Shown one piece after another: positions 16,787-25,289 of a stretch of DNA of 64,000 nt (the first letter of the stretch is position 1; each line of letters begins with the position of its first letter). This DNA comes from JAJFVC01 sp039698075. GTDB taxonomy: Bacteria > Planctomycetota > Planctomycetia > Pirellulales > Thermoguttaceae. The translations under genes were made by a program, and so were the position numbers. The DNA lies in the NCBI GenBank assembly GCA_039698075.1, contig JBDKTJ010000070.1:1-64000 (forward strand), in the 5' to 3' direction. The notes beneath the pieces were generated by a model that was not told the DNA's origin, ran no database searches, and saw only the letters and a list, made by a program, of their open reading frames with translations.

Positions 16787-17773
16787 TCACGGGGTCAGGA
16801 CGATCTTGCCGGCCAGCGTGCCGGCGTGACCCAGCGTGTTTTCTTCCTGCAATCGATGCGCGGCGGCGGCCTCGGACAACGGCAACACGCGGTCGATGCG
16901 AGCCCGAAGTTTGCCCTTGCTCATCCAGCGATTGATTTCCGCCGCAGACTTGCGCTGCTCGTCGGCAGAAGCGTTCGGCAAGGCATATCCGAACAATCGG
17001 GCGTCCTTCCAATAGAACAGGCCCATCGGAAACACCGGCCGCGACTCTCGGCCCGCGATGACCACGATGCGACCCCGAATCGCCAGATGACGAATAACGC
17101 GCTCAAAATCGTGTTCCCGCAGATTCTCGAACCAAACGTCGATTGGGCCAAACTTTTCGACCGCCGCATCGACGTCCTGCGTCTTGTAATTGACGGCCAT
17201 GGCCGCGCCGAGTTGCCGGCACATTTTGACTTTTTCATCGCTGCCGGCCGTGGTGAACACCCTGGCGCCGACGGCCTTGGCCATCTGAACCACGCACGAA
17301 CCGATTCCGCCTGTGCCGCCGTTGACGAAGACGTTTTCGCCGGCCTTCAACTGCGCCTCTCGAAACAACCCCAAATGCGACGTCAATCCGACCATCGCCA
17401 TCGCCGCGGCGTCTTGATCGGACACGTTTTCCGGGGTCGGGTAGAGCCACTGCTGATCGACCGCGGCGTACTCGGCGAATGTGCCCTGACGCCCGGCAAA
17501 CCCTTGATTGCTGCCCCAAACCCGGTCACCCTTGGCGAATCGCGTCGCCTCGGGCCCGACCGCTTCAACCACGCCGGCCAAATCGCATCCGACAATAAAC
17601 GGCATCGGAATCTCCGTGGCCAACGCGCCGGCTCGAACGTACGTGTCCACCGGATTGACGGCCACCGCCTTGACGTCGACCAACACCTGACTGCCTGTTG
17701 GTTTCGGTTTTGGCAGGGAACCGAAACGGATGTTTTCCGGCGGACCCAGTTTTTCAATGTAAGCAGCTTTCAT
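16787..17773 (-). CDS. NADPH:quinone oxidoreductase-like MDR-family dehydrogenase (non-zinc)
   Basis: 328 aa, the size of QOR-type medium-chain dehydrogenases. N-terminal GroES-like fold (MKAAYIEKLGPPENIRFG) with VNPVDTYVRAGA and GCDLAGVVEAVGP. Rossmann motif NGGTGGIGSCVVQMAKAVGA for NADP(H) near residue 145, and GAAMAVNYKTQD near 185. The catalytic-zinc ligands and the structural-zinc Cys quartet of classical ADHs are absent, as expected for quinone or enal reductases. ATG at 17773 has AGGA 8 nt upstream. Likely detoxifies quinones or reactive carbonyls; substrate unknown. Confidence 0.88.
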   Translation of the reverse strand: MKAAYIEKLGPPENIRFGSLPKPKPTGSQVLVDVKAVAVNPVDTYVRAGALATEIPMPFIVGCDLAGVVEAVGPEATRFAKGDRVWGSNQGFAGRQGTFAEYAAVDQQWLYPTPENVSDQDAAAMAMVGLTSHLGLFREAQLKAGENVFVNGGTGGIGSCVVQMAKAVGARVFTTAGSDEKVKMCRQLGAAMAVNYKTQDVDAAVEKFGPIDVWFENLREHDFERVIRHLAIRGRIVVIAGRESRPVFPMGLFYWKDARLFGYALPNASADEQRKSAAEINRWMSKGKLRARIDRVLPLSEAAAAHRLQEENTLGHAGTLAGKIVLTP

Positions 17774-18110
17774 CGTAGAAGTTCCTGGCGCCAAGATTCG
17801 TCGGACTTAAGTACCCCCAAAAGAAGTGGACCCACAAAACGATCAGCCCATCCTATTAAACCACGGAAAAGCTAGATCCGTGTCATCAAAAGAAAAACTC
17901 GCATTGCCGGTGGTCCACATCCACCAATCTCATTCACGATTGTGTTCGCCCCATGGATTCTAAGGGACCTGGTCAAGTTGGAGAATTGCTAATTCGGGTG
18001 GCTTCCGGGGACAGTCGTGGTTTCCCGTAGGAGACAACCGCGTTCTGCTCCTTCGAATTACCCACTCCCCCTAGACACTCCGTATTTTTAGAAATTACAC
18101 ATATCTGACA
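17774..18110. other. Intergenic region without recognised gene
   Basis: Divergent spacer between the quinone oxidoreductase and the lipoprotein gene. Both strands are broken into short frames. It is more AT-rich than the flanks towards 18080-18140, consistent with a promoter region. Apart from the promoter given separately at its right edge, I see no structured RNA or repeat in it. Confidence 0.5.
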
Positions 18111-18138
18111 TTGACCCATCTGGCGACCCGTCTATAAT
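18111..18138 (+). promoter_or_regulatory. Sigma-70-type promoter for the lipoprotein gene
   Basis: TTGACC at 18111-18116 and a perfect TATAAT at 18133-18138, separated by 16 bp. This is the best housekeeping promoter seen in the window. It would start transcription about 80 nt before the ATG at 18226, implying strong constitutive expression of the lipoprotein. Confidence 0.65.
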
Positions 18139-18225
18139 CCGCCCGAGTTTTTCCGCCTCGGTCGAATCGTTCTTGGGGCAGATTCGAGACCACCTATTCT
18201 CGTCTTTTGCGAAGGACACCGAACT

Positions 18226-19455
18226 ATGCGAATTTCCGTGGCACGGTGTGGAATGGCCGTCCTTTCGGTTCTGGTTTTATCAGGTTGTTCCAGCGGCGGC
18301 GGATGGAACCTGTTCGGCTCGCGGTCCAGCGCCAGTCCATTCCCCTCGTCGTCGGTAGCCTCGCCGAGCGGAGTCGGATCGCCAGTCAAACCGGCGGAAA
18401 GTGCGTCCAACAACAAGAAGGGCAACTCGACCACTCCGAGCTACGCGTCGACCGGCGCGATGGCTCCGCCGGTCACCTCGCAAGGCACGGTCATGGGAGC
18501 GGCGACGCCAAGCGCCGGCTATCCGACCGCTCAAAATCCCTATCCGACCACCAACCCGGCAACCACCGGCGCGCCGACCGGCTATCCACCCGCCTCGGCC
18601 TACACGGCGAGCACGGCGGGAGTGCCGGGCGTCGGCGCCTATGGCGCTTCGGCGGCTCCAAGCAATCCCTATGGAACCCAAGGCAACCGCAGCGCATCGC
18701 CATACGGCGTGAATCCTTCGACCTCTCCGGCGGCTGCCGCGTCACCCTATCCGAATCCGACCGCACCGAACGCCTCGTACCCAACGGCTTCCACGCCTTC
18801 GCCCTATGGCGCATCGCCCTACGGTGCGTCGAACAATGCAGCGACGGCCGGCTCGAACAATCCGGTGCGTGACGCCATTCCGTATCCGAATGCGGACGCC
18901 AATCGCGCTGCCGGCGCGGATCGTTATGGTTCGACCAACGCCGGGGCCGATCGCTACGTCGCCCCCTCGAGCGCGACGCCGTCGTATGGCGCCGGATCGA
19001 GCGTCGACGCCGGTTCGCGTTATGGAAACGCCTCGACCGGCGGCAACGCGTCGTGGACCGCTCCGGCCGCACCGTCCGACAATCGTTACGCCACGCCGGA
19101 CGCCGCAGCCGGCAATACCTCCGGCGTCGCCAACAACACGGCCGGCGGTCCTGCCTCGCCGTTGGTCGGAAGTCGTTACGCCACGCCTGGCACGACCGCG
19201 CCGACCGCCGGCAGCGGCGCCTACAACAACGCGGCGGCCAACGATCGCTCCACGACGACATCCAGCCCGGACGCCGCCGGCTCGGCCCCGACGGCCAGTC
19301 TGACCGGCGCGGTCGAGACGCCGTCCTACCGACCGGGCAGCACCAGCGAATACACGCCTCGCAGCAGTACGGCCACGACGCCCTCGGCCACGAGTTCGCC
19401 GACCGGCTACGCACCGTCGCCGTACAGTTCGACCGGCGTCGGCTCGGGCATGTGA
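18226..19455 (+). CDS. Low-complexity lipoprotein rich in Ser, Ala, Thr, Pro, Gly and Tyr
   Basis: 409 aa. Lipoprotein signal with lipobox LSGC (signal RISVARCGMAVLSVLVLSGC; Cys at about 20), so it is probably lipid-anchored. The whole mature chain is low-complexity: repeated short units such as SPYGA, RYATP and NPYPT recur, with almost no large hydrophobics apart from Tyr. This suggests an extended, disordered surface or periplasmic filler, or a glycosylation-prone stalk. AAGGA lies about 9 nt before the ATG. No domain recognised. A strong promoter precedes it. Confidence 0.75.
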   Translation: MRISVARCGMAVLSVLVLSGCSSGGGWNLFGSRSSASPFPSSSVASPSGVGSPVKPAESASNNKKGNSTTPSYASTGAMAPPVTSQGTVMGAATPSAGYPTAQNPYPTTNPATTGAPTGYPPASAYTASTAGVPGVGAYGASAAPSNPYGTQGNRSASPYGVNPSTSPAAAASPYPNPTAPNASYPTASTPSPYGASPYGASNNAATAGSNNPVRDAIPYPNADANRAAGADRYGSTNAGADRYVAPSSATPSYGAGSSVDAGSRYGNASTGGNASWTAPAAPSDNRYATPDAAAGNTSGVANNTAGGPASPLVGSRYATPGTTAPTAGSGAYNNAAANDRSTTTSSPDAAGSAPTASLTGAVETPSYRPGSTSEYTPRSSTATTPSATSSPTGYAPSPYSSTGVGSGM

Positions 19456-19546
19456 TGGACCGACAACGCGACCCGCGGCCCATTCTTCCCGTCGCCGCCG
19501 TGTGGTATGATGGGAGGCGTTGCGGTCTTTTGCAGGGAGAATCGCG

Positions 19547-21301
19547 TTGCTGATCGGACCGGTGTTTACTCGCGAGCTGGCGGTTGCTCCGCGGCGCGTC
19601 CGGTGTTACGTCGCGCGGGCGGCCTATCCTTTGGCGCTGTTGGTGTTGATGGCCACAGCCTGGTTGGTGCTGACCGGCACACAACTGGTCCGCGACGTGG
19701 GCGATCTGGCCCGCTTCGGCGCCGCGGTGTTTCCCATCTTGGCCTCGCTGCAATTGGCCCTGTCGCTGTTTTTTTCCGCGTTGCTGGCGGCCAGCGACGT
19801 CGCCCACGAAAAAGACCGCCACACGCTGGTGCTGCTGTTGCTGACCAATCTCTCCAACGCCGAACTGGTGTTGGGCAAACTGCTGGCCAGCCTGTGGAAG
19901 GTGCTGATGCCGCTGGCGGCCGCCGTGCCGGTGTTTTTGTTGTCCGCTCTGTTGGGCGGTCTTTCCTACGGTCAGATCGCACGGACGCTGGCCGTCACGC
20001 TGGCCGCCGTGCTTTGTGCGGGCAGCTTGGGCTCGACGCTCGCCTTGTGGCGCGAAAAGACGTTTCAAGCGCTGGCCATGACCGTGTTGTCGCTCGTCTT
20101 GTGGCTGGCCGTCGGCGAGATCGTCGCGGCCGGGACGTTCGGCCAAACTTTCGGCGGTTGGTCGTGCCAGATGATGGCCGCCGGTCTGAGCCCCTGGCAA
20201 GCGATTCAAGAGGCCACGCGTCCCTACCTGCACGATCAGCCGACCTGCGGTCCGTTCCATTCGCCCGTCGAGCTGTTCCTCGTCGTATCGATCGGGCTGA
20301 CCCTGCTGCTGAACCTCACGGCCGTGGCGAAAGTGCGGACTTGGAATCGCACGGGCGAACGAGAACAACGGCGAGAGCCACCGGAAGAAAAAGACCGCGT
20401 GGAATCCGCCTCGTCTCCACGTCCCGCTCTTCGCGCCTCGGAGTCTCGTCGCGTCTGGGACAACCCGGTGATTTGGCGCGAGATTCGCACTTGGGCCTAC
20501 GGTCGCCGCATTCTCGTCGTGCGATTGGCCTATGGGCTGTTGTTCGGCCTGGCCGCCGTGTCCGCTTGGACCTCGGGCATCGGCTCAGCGAGCCAGGGAC
20601 TCGCGGCGGTGGGGTTGCTGGGACTTCTGAGCTTGGTGCTGGTCAACGCCCAGGCCGTGACGTCGCTGACCAGCGAACGCGACACCGGCGCGCTCGATCT
20701 GCTGCTGGTGACCGACCTGACGCCGAAGGAAATCGTGTTCGGCAAATTGGGCGGCGTGTTCTACAACACGAAAGAGATGGTGCTGCTGCCGATGCTGCTG
20801 TGCGTCGGGGCGTGGGCGGCCGGCTGGCTGACGCTCGAGTGCCTGCTGTATCTGCTCGGCGGCCTCGCCGTGCTTTACGCGTTCGTGGCCATGGTGGGCC
20901 TGCACGCGGGCATGACCTACGCCAACTCGGGCGCGGCGGTGGCGACCAGCCTCGGAACGGTCTTCTTCCTGTCGGTCGGCGTGGCCGTGTGCATGCGCAT
21001 CATGCTGGCCTTCAGCGGCTCGTTTCAGGCGCAGTTTCTGCCGTTCTTCGCGTTCATGGTGTTCGGCGGCGCAGGCCTGTACGCCGTGCTGGGCGCGCGT
21101 AATCCTTCGCCGGCGATCGGACTGGCGTCGTTCCTTTGCCCCTTCGCCACGTTCTACGCCATCACGAGCTATCTGCTGGATTCGATGCTGGCCGTCTTCC
21201 TGGTCACGGTGGCCGCCTATGGATTCACCACGGCGGCGATGCTCGTGCCGGCCCTCTGCGAATTCGACGTCGCCACCGGACGCACGACCACCGACGAATG
21301 A
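19547..21301 (+). CDS. ABC-2 type transporter permease with two related halves
   Basis: 584 aa. TTG at 19547 has GGGAG about 7 nt upstream; an upstream TTG at 19520 is less likely. Two homologous permease halves are visible. The first has SDVAHEKDRHTLVLLLLTNL followed by ELVLGKLLASLWKVL. The second has TSERDTGALDLLLVTDLTPK followed by EIVFGKLGGVFYN. These are the ABC-2/GldF-like signature before TM segments. The halves are joined by a charged linker (about 275-315). About 12 hydrophobic helices in total. The ATP-binding partner is not adjacent, so it must be encoded elsewhere. Substrate unknown. Confidence 0.85.
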   Translation: MLIGPVFTRELAVAPRRVRCYVARAAYPLALLVLMATAWLVLTGTQLVRDVGDLARFGAAVFPILASLQLALSLFFSALLAASDVAHEKDRHTLVLLLLTNLSNAELVLGKLLASLWKVLMPLAAAVPVFLLSALLGGLSYGQIARTLAVTLAAVLCAGSLGSTLALWREKTFQALAMTVLSLVLWLAVGEIVAAGTFGQTFGGWSCQMMAAGLSPWQAIQEATRPYLHDQPTCGPFHSPVELFLVVSIGLTLLLNLTAVAKVRTWNRTGEREQRREPPEEKDRVESASSPRPALRASESRRVWDNPVIWREIRTWAYGRRILVVRLAYGLLFGLAAVSAWTSGIGSASQGLAAVGLLGLLSLVLVNAQAVTSLTSERDTGALDLLLVTDLTPKEIVFGKLGGVFYNTKEMVLLPMLLCVGAWAAGWLTLECLLYLLGGLAVLYAFVAMVGLHAGMTYANSGAAVATSLGTVFFLSVGVAVCMRIMLAFSGSFQAQFLPFFAFMVFGGAGLYAVLGARNPSPAIGLASFLCPFATFYAITSYLLDSMLAVFLVTVAAYGFTTAAMLVPALCEFDVATGRTTTDE

Positions 21302-21307
21302 GCCGCG

Positions 21308-21556
21308 CTATCGGCGATAGCCCAGCGATTTGACGATTGCCAGCATCTCCTCGAAGGTGATGAACCGACGGCGATGCAGCAGCTTGTATTGATCGATGGC
21401 CTGCGCCAACTCGGCCGCATCGGGAGAAAGTTCTTCATGCGAATTGCCGAATTGTCGTCGTTCGCAAATCGGCATCCGCTCCACCGCCTCGGGATTTCGA
21501 CGCTCGACAAACCCGACCGGCGACACCGGCATGGACGTTTCCGCAACCTGGGACAT
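21308..21556 (-). CDS. Small conserved hypothetical protein (82 aa)
   Basis: ATG at 21556 with AAGGAG at 8 nt; a GTG at 21565 is in frame but overlaps that Shine-Dalgarno. The C-terminal part has the pattern SPDAAELAQAIDQYKLLHRR followed by FITFEEMLAIVKSLGYRR. It is helical and rich in aromatic/basic residues, and looks like a small conserved planctomycete protein. No signal peptide or membrane helix. It is convergent with the ABC-2 permease, whose stop lies 6 nt away. Function unknown; DNA- or protein-binding is possible from its size and charge. Confidence 0.7.
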   Translation of the reverse strand: MSQVAETSMPVSPVGFVERRNPEAVERMPICERRQFGNSHEELSPDAAELAQAIDQYKLLHRRRFITFEEMLAIVKSLGYRR

Positions 21557-21718
21557 GCGTGTCACTCCTTCGAAAACTCACCGAGAACCGCTGGTGAACC
21601 GAAACCGTACGTTTCCACTAATGAATCTTAGCCTGAAAATCGGCGCACGGCGTAAAATCGCCCGAAAGTTCCGCAAGAAACGATCGTAACGATTGCATCG
21701 ATTCCCCACCGAACCGCG

Positions 21719-22987
21719 TCAATCGGCTCGGCCGAACGCCAGGGCGACCGCCTGGCCATGCAGCGAGTAGCTGAGGATCAGAACGACCGGACGTTCCAGC
21801 GGCGCCGGTCCGCCGTGAACGACGCGAACCGGACACTGTAGATCGGGGGTCGTGTAGTTGAGCGTCGGCGGAATCTGCCCATGCTGCAACGCCAACACGC
21901 CCAACACCGACTCCAACGCGCCGGAGGCTGCGCTCAAGTATCCAAAAAAGCTCTTCGGCGCCGTGACCGGCACATCGCCCAACACCTCGCGGATGGCCTG
22001 CGCCTCGATCCGGTCGCCATGAACGGCGCTGGCGCCGTGCGCCACCACGCAACCGACTTGACCGGGCGTCAAACCGGCGTTTTCCAGCGTGGCGACCAGG
22101 ACACGGCGAATCGCATCGCCACGGATCGGCCGCCCGTTCACGCACGGCTCGAACGCGCCGGCGAAACCCAACAGCCGAGCCAACGGGGCCGCGCCGCGGG
22201 CGTCGGCGTGACGCCGCGATTCGAGAATCAACGAGCCCGCGCCTTCGCCTTGCACCACGCCGTCGCGATCGGCGTCGAACGGACGCGAGGCGGCGGCCGG
22301 ATCGGCGTCCCGCTGCGATTGGCCGAAAATTTGATTTCGGGCGTAAAGCGCCGCATGGATCCGCGAGCCCGCACCGCCGGCGATCATCACGTCGGCCTGC
22401 CCCCGATCGATCGTCCGAGCGGCCTCGCTGATGGCCCCAAGCGTCGAAACGTCGCCAAGCGTCAGGGTATTGTTGGGTCCGCGGGCGTCCTGCGCGATGC
22501 CGATGTGGCAGGCCGGCATGTTCGGCAGATACTTGAGCATCCACAACGGAAACAACTCGCTGGCGAACGCCGCCCCCCATCGACTGAAATCGAACCGGCC
22601 GTCCACGATGCAATCGCGGTAGGCGCCGATCAATTCGTTCACCTCACAGGGGATGATGTCGGCGCCCAACACAACGCCCAACCGCTCGGGATCCACCGCG
22701 TTGGGTCCGACGCCGGCGTTCGAACAAGCCATGTCCGCCGCGGCAAAGCCCAACTGAATCTCGCGGCTCATCACCTTCAGACTTTTGCGCGGCCGAACGT
22801 ACTGTTTCGGGTCAAAATCGGCCACTGCGGCGCCGAACAGTCGCGGCCGCAACGGCTCGTCCGCCCACGGCAACAGGCGAATGCCGCTTCGAGCCTCACA
22901 GAGCGACGTCCAAAACGTCGTCGTGCCAATGCCGATCGGACTGACGACGCCTAGGCCCGTCACCAATATTTCTTGCTTAGACGCCAT
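21719..22987 (-). CDS. Beta-ketoacyl-ACP synthase homologue lacking catalytic residues (chain-length-factor-like)
   Basis: 422 aa thiolase-fold protein beginning EILVTGLGVVSPIGIG, like FabF. The nucleophilic Cys block (TACAS in active enzymes) reads LTLGDVSTLG, placing Asp at about residue 179 instead of Cys. The first active-site His is kept (VVAHGASAVHGD), but the second (KSxxGH) is Tyr: KSFFGYLSAASG. The C-terminal Gly-rich loop is also altered (ILSYSLHGQAVAL instead of NSFGFGG). It is therefore predicted not to condense acyl chains. It may act like a chain length factor or KSII-like partner. Start uncertain: ATG at 22987 fits homologues; the frame runs to 23215. Confidence 0.82.
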   Translation of the reverse strand: MASKQEILVTGLGVVSPIGIGTTTFWTSLCEARSGIRLLPWADEPLRPRLFGAAVADFDPKQYVRPRKSLKVMSREIQLGFAAADMACSNAGVGPNAVDPERLGVVLGADIIPCEVNELIGAYRDCIVDGRFDFSRWGAAFASELFPLWMLKYLPNMPACHIGIAQDARGPNNTLTLGDVSTLGAISEAARTIDRGQADVMIAGGAGSRIHAALYARNQIFGQSQRDADPAAASRPFDADRDGVVQGEGAGSLILESRRHADARGAAPLARLLGFAGAFEPCVNGRPIRGDAIRRVLVATLENAGLTPGQVGCVVAHGASAVHGDRIEAQAIREVLGDVPVTAPKSFFGYLSAASGALESVLGVLALQHGQIPPTLNYTTPDLQCPVRVVHGGPAPLERPVVLILSYSLHGQAVALAFGRAD

Positions 22988-23070
22988 GCCTTGCGAACAC
23001 TCCCCGAAAGCCATATCCGCCGAATCTTCCATCGTAGCGTGCCCCGGGTCGAAACCAAAGGGTTCCGAAC

Positions 23071-23117
23071 CTTGGTTTTTCGAGTTTTCGGTCGAAAATT
23101 TTCGGTTTTTCGAGGAA
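23071..23117. repeat. Short AT-rich direct repeats in a divergent intergenic region
   Basis: An 11-bp element (GGTTTTTCGAG) occurs at about 23074 and again at about 23104. Between them lies a palindromic GAAAATTTTC. The stretch is markedly more AT-rich than its surroundings and sits between the divergent ketosynthase-like gene and the operon starting at 23371. It could be a regulator-binding region; no known operator is recognised. Confidence 0.4.
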
Positions 23118-23370
23118 TAATCGGTCTGGTGCTTGCAAATAACCGCTTTGGACCTGTTGATCCCCCCAAAAAAACGATTTCGGACGATCGGCAGCGGCCA
23201 ATCCAAATGGGCCACACCTTATGTTGCCTATTTTATCTAAACGACAAAGTTTAGCTAACGCTCAAGATCGGCACAATCCGAACCGATACCTTCTTTTCAG
23301 CGATGATTCACGGTCAACTGCTGCGCGCCGCATCGGCAGGGCGGCGGCGCGACAGAAAAGGATCGATGCC

Positions 23371-23883
23371 ATGACTCAAACAGGGATGAAACCAATGGTG
23401 TTGGCTCGTTTTCCGATTATTGATCTCGCCGACAAGGAGGAGGCTCGCGGCGCCACGCCCGACTCGAAGGGGCGAATCCTCGGCCAGGCGATGTCCTTCA
23501 AGCTGCTGGCCGCGTCGGTGTTGGTGTTGGTCGTTGGATCGGTTGCGCCTTGGGCGTGGAAACAAAGCAACTCGTCGGAGTCCTCAACCTCGGAACCCGC
23601 GATAACCTGGCAGAATCGACCGCCGAAGGCCGCGGTTGAGGCGGCCCCGGTCTGCGTCACGGCGGCGCCCATGTCCGCGGCGGCCCAGCAATCGCCGTCG
23701 CCGGCGCTCAGGGTTGCCTCGAAACCACCAATCGCCACGGTTTCCTCGGCGGCCACGGCGACCACCGGGGCTTCGTTGATGTCGGCATGGCCCAACCCGA
23801 ACCATCCGACCCAGGGTGACGCGGAGGTCAAGACCAATCAATCCATGGCGATTCGTCCCGAATATCTCAGGAGCAGGCCATGA
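23371..23883 (+). CDS. Single-pass membrane protein of unknown function, first gene of a P-loop/ExeA operon
   Basis: 170 aa. ATG at 23371 with AAGGA 10 nt upstream; the open frame extends to 23221 without support. A cytoplasmic N-terminus (about 1-40, FPIIDLADKEEARG) precedes one membrane helix (FKLLAASVLVLVVGSVAPWAW, about 43-63). A disordered Ala/Pro/Ser-rich external tail follows. Its stop overlaps the next start (ATGA at 23880), so the two are translationally coupled. A small membrane anchor for the P-loop protein is an attractive role, by analogy with the split Wzz-like anchor/BY-kinase arrangement, but that is inference. Confidence 0.7.
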   Translation: MTQTGMKPMVLARFPIIDLADKEEARGATPDSKGRILGQAMSFKLLAASVLVLVVGSVAPWAWKQSNSSESSTSEPAITWQNRPPKAAVEAAPVCVTAAPMSAAAQQSPSPALRVASKPPIATVSSAATATTGASLMSAWPNPNHPTQGDAEVKTNQSMAIRPEYLRSRP

Positions 23884-25151
23884 CCGCATTGGACCAAGCG
23901 TTGATTAAGGCGTTCACCCAGCAGGGCGCCGCGAAACCGACCGCCGGGAAGCCGGCCGCCGTGTCGCGTCCGACCACGCCCGGTCTGAAGTCGTCAAGAG
24001 AAAAAGACAAGCCGCGAAAGCCCAAGACGAAACCGGCGCCCACGGCCGTCAAACGATCCGCCCGCGTCAAGCCGGAAAAGCTCCGACCGCATCGGACGCA
24101 CACGGCCAAGGCATCGGTGATGGTCCACCGCAAGCCCAAGACGCCGGCAAAGCCATCGCCGGTTCATGCCGACGGTTTGTGGGCCGTGTTGGAAGAATCG
24201 CCCAGAGCCGCTTCCACGAAAGCGAAGCCGGTCGCCCCAAAAGCCCACGAAAAGAAAAAAACGCCGCCGACGTTGGTGGTGGAGGCGTTGAATCCCGTCC
24301 TGCCGCCGTCGCAAGAAAACCCGCCGGTGGAAACCCACGCGGTCCATGAAAACCGATCGGCGGAATTGGCCGCACGGCCCGAAAACGTCGGGCTGGATCT
24401 GTCGCCGCCGGAACGGTCGATCGCGCCGGTTGCCGAGGATTTGTTGCCGCCCGCGTCCAACGAGCCCGAATTCAAACCGGCCTGGCAAGTTGACCGTTTC
24501 ACTTGGCCGACGGTGTGTCGCCGCCTGATCGCCGAAGCCGGCGACGAACTGGATCGGCTGGCCGACTTTTTGTTGGACACGCGGACGGAAAGCCGAAAAG
24601 TGTTGGCCATTTGCGGTTGCTGTCGAGGCGAGGGCGCGACGACGTTGCTGTTGTGCCTCGCGCGGCGATTGGCCGAGCGCGGCGTCAAGCCGGCGTTGGT
24701 CGACGCCGATTGCGACCGGCCGCGGCTGGCCCGACGACTCGGCGTCGAACCGCAGTTCGGCTGGGACGAGGCGTCCGACGATCCGACGTCTTCGTTGGAC
24801 CGGGCGATGGTCGAAGCGACGGCCAACCACCTGGCGCTGCTGCCGCTTCGCGGAGGTTCGGAGCCTCGCACGCGATGGACGAACGATCCGTCGCAATTGT
24901 CCCGCGCGCTGCGAACCTTGCGTCCTCATTATGACATTGTGCTGGTGGACCTTGGTCCGTTGGAGGCGATGGCCACGGGCGGCGCGGCCCGCTTGGCGCC
25001 CGGTGCGATCGACGGCGCGCTGTTGGTTCATAATCCTCAAACGACATCGGACGAATGTTTGGAACGGTGTCAAGAACGTTTGGCCGCCTTCGGCGTTCCG
25101 GTGATGGGCATTTTGGAAAACTTCGTGCCGCAGCAGGTCGCGGCGGAGTAG
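23880..25151 (+). CDS. CpsD/BY-kinase-like P-loop protein with a degenerate Walker A
   Basis: 423 aa. The N-terminal 200 residues are a basic, Pro/Lys-rich disordered region. The ATPase domain begins near residue 235 (LAICGCCRGEGATTLLLCLA). Walker A of BY-kinases/ParA proteins reads GEGKST or GKT; here the lysine position is Ala (GEGATT). Walker A' is good (PALVDADCDRP), and the later DIVLVDLG strand matches Walker B. The CpsD-type C-terminal Tyr cluster is absent, so autophosphorylation is unlikely. Overlaps the membrane-protein gene by 4 bp. Probably regulates polysaccharide synthesis or export; nucleotide hydrolysis is doubtful. Confidence 0.75.
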   Translation: MTALDQALIKAFTQQGAAKPTAGKPAAVSRPTTPGLKSSREKDKPRKPKTKPAPTAVKRSARVKPEKLRPHRTHTAKASVMVHRKPKTPAKPSPVHADGLWAVLEESPRAASTKAKPVAPKAHEKKKTPPTLVVEALNPVLPPSQENPPVETHAVHENRSAELAARPENVGLDLSPPERSIAPVAEDLLPPASNEPEFKPAWQVDRFTWPTVCRRLIAEAGDELDRLADFLLDTRTESRKVLAICGCCRGEGATTLLLCLARRLAERGVKPALVDADCDRPRLARRLGVEPQFGWDEASDDPTSSLDRAMVEATANHLALLPLRGGSEPRTRWTNDPSQLSRALRTLRPHYDIVLVDLGPLEAMATGGAARLAPGAIDGALLVHNPQTTSDECLERCQERLAAFGVPVMGILENFVPQQVAAE

Positions 25152-25289
25152 TCGGATTTCCCTTCGCGGTTGCGGATCCCTTGCGTGAGAATCAGCCTGT
25201 CTTTTCCAAGGGGTCCACCGACGGCCGCGTAAAACTTGAAAATGCAGTGGACGTGAACGATCCTTGGCGTCAAAAGGCAGGACGGACGA

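Noticed and set aside
18491..20368. 625-aa minus-strand frame opposite the lipoprotein and ABC-2 permease
   Set aside because: Arg-rich out-of-frame translation of the low-complexity repeat; no start context.
19507..21102. 531-aa plus-strand frame in a different phase over the ABC-2 permease
   Set aside because: Arg/Gly-rich alternative phase; the permease phase has signature motifs and membrane helices.
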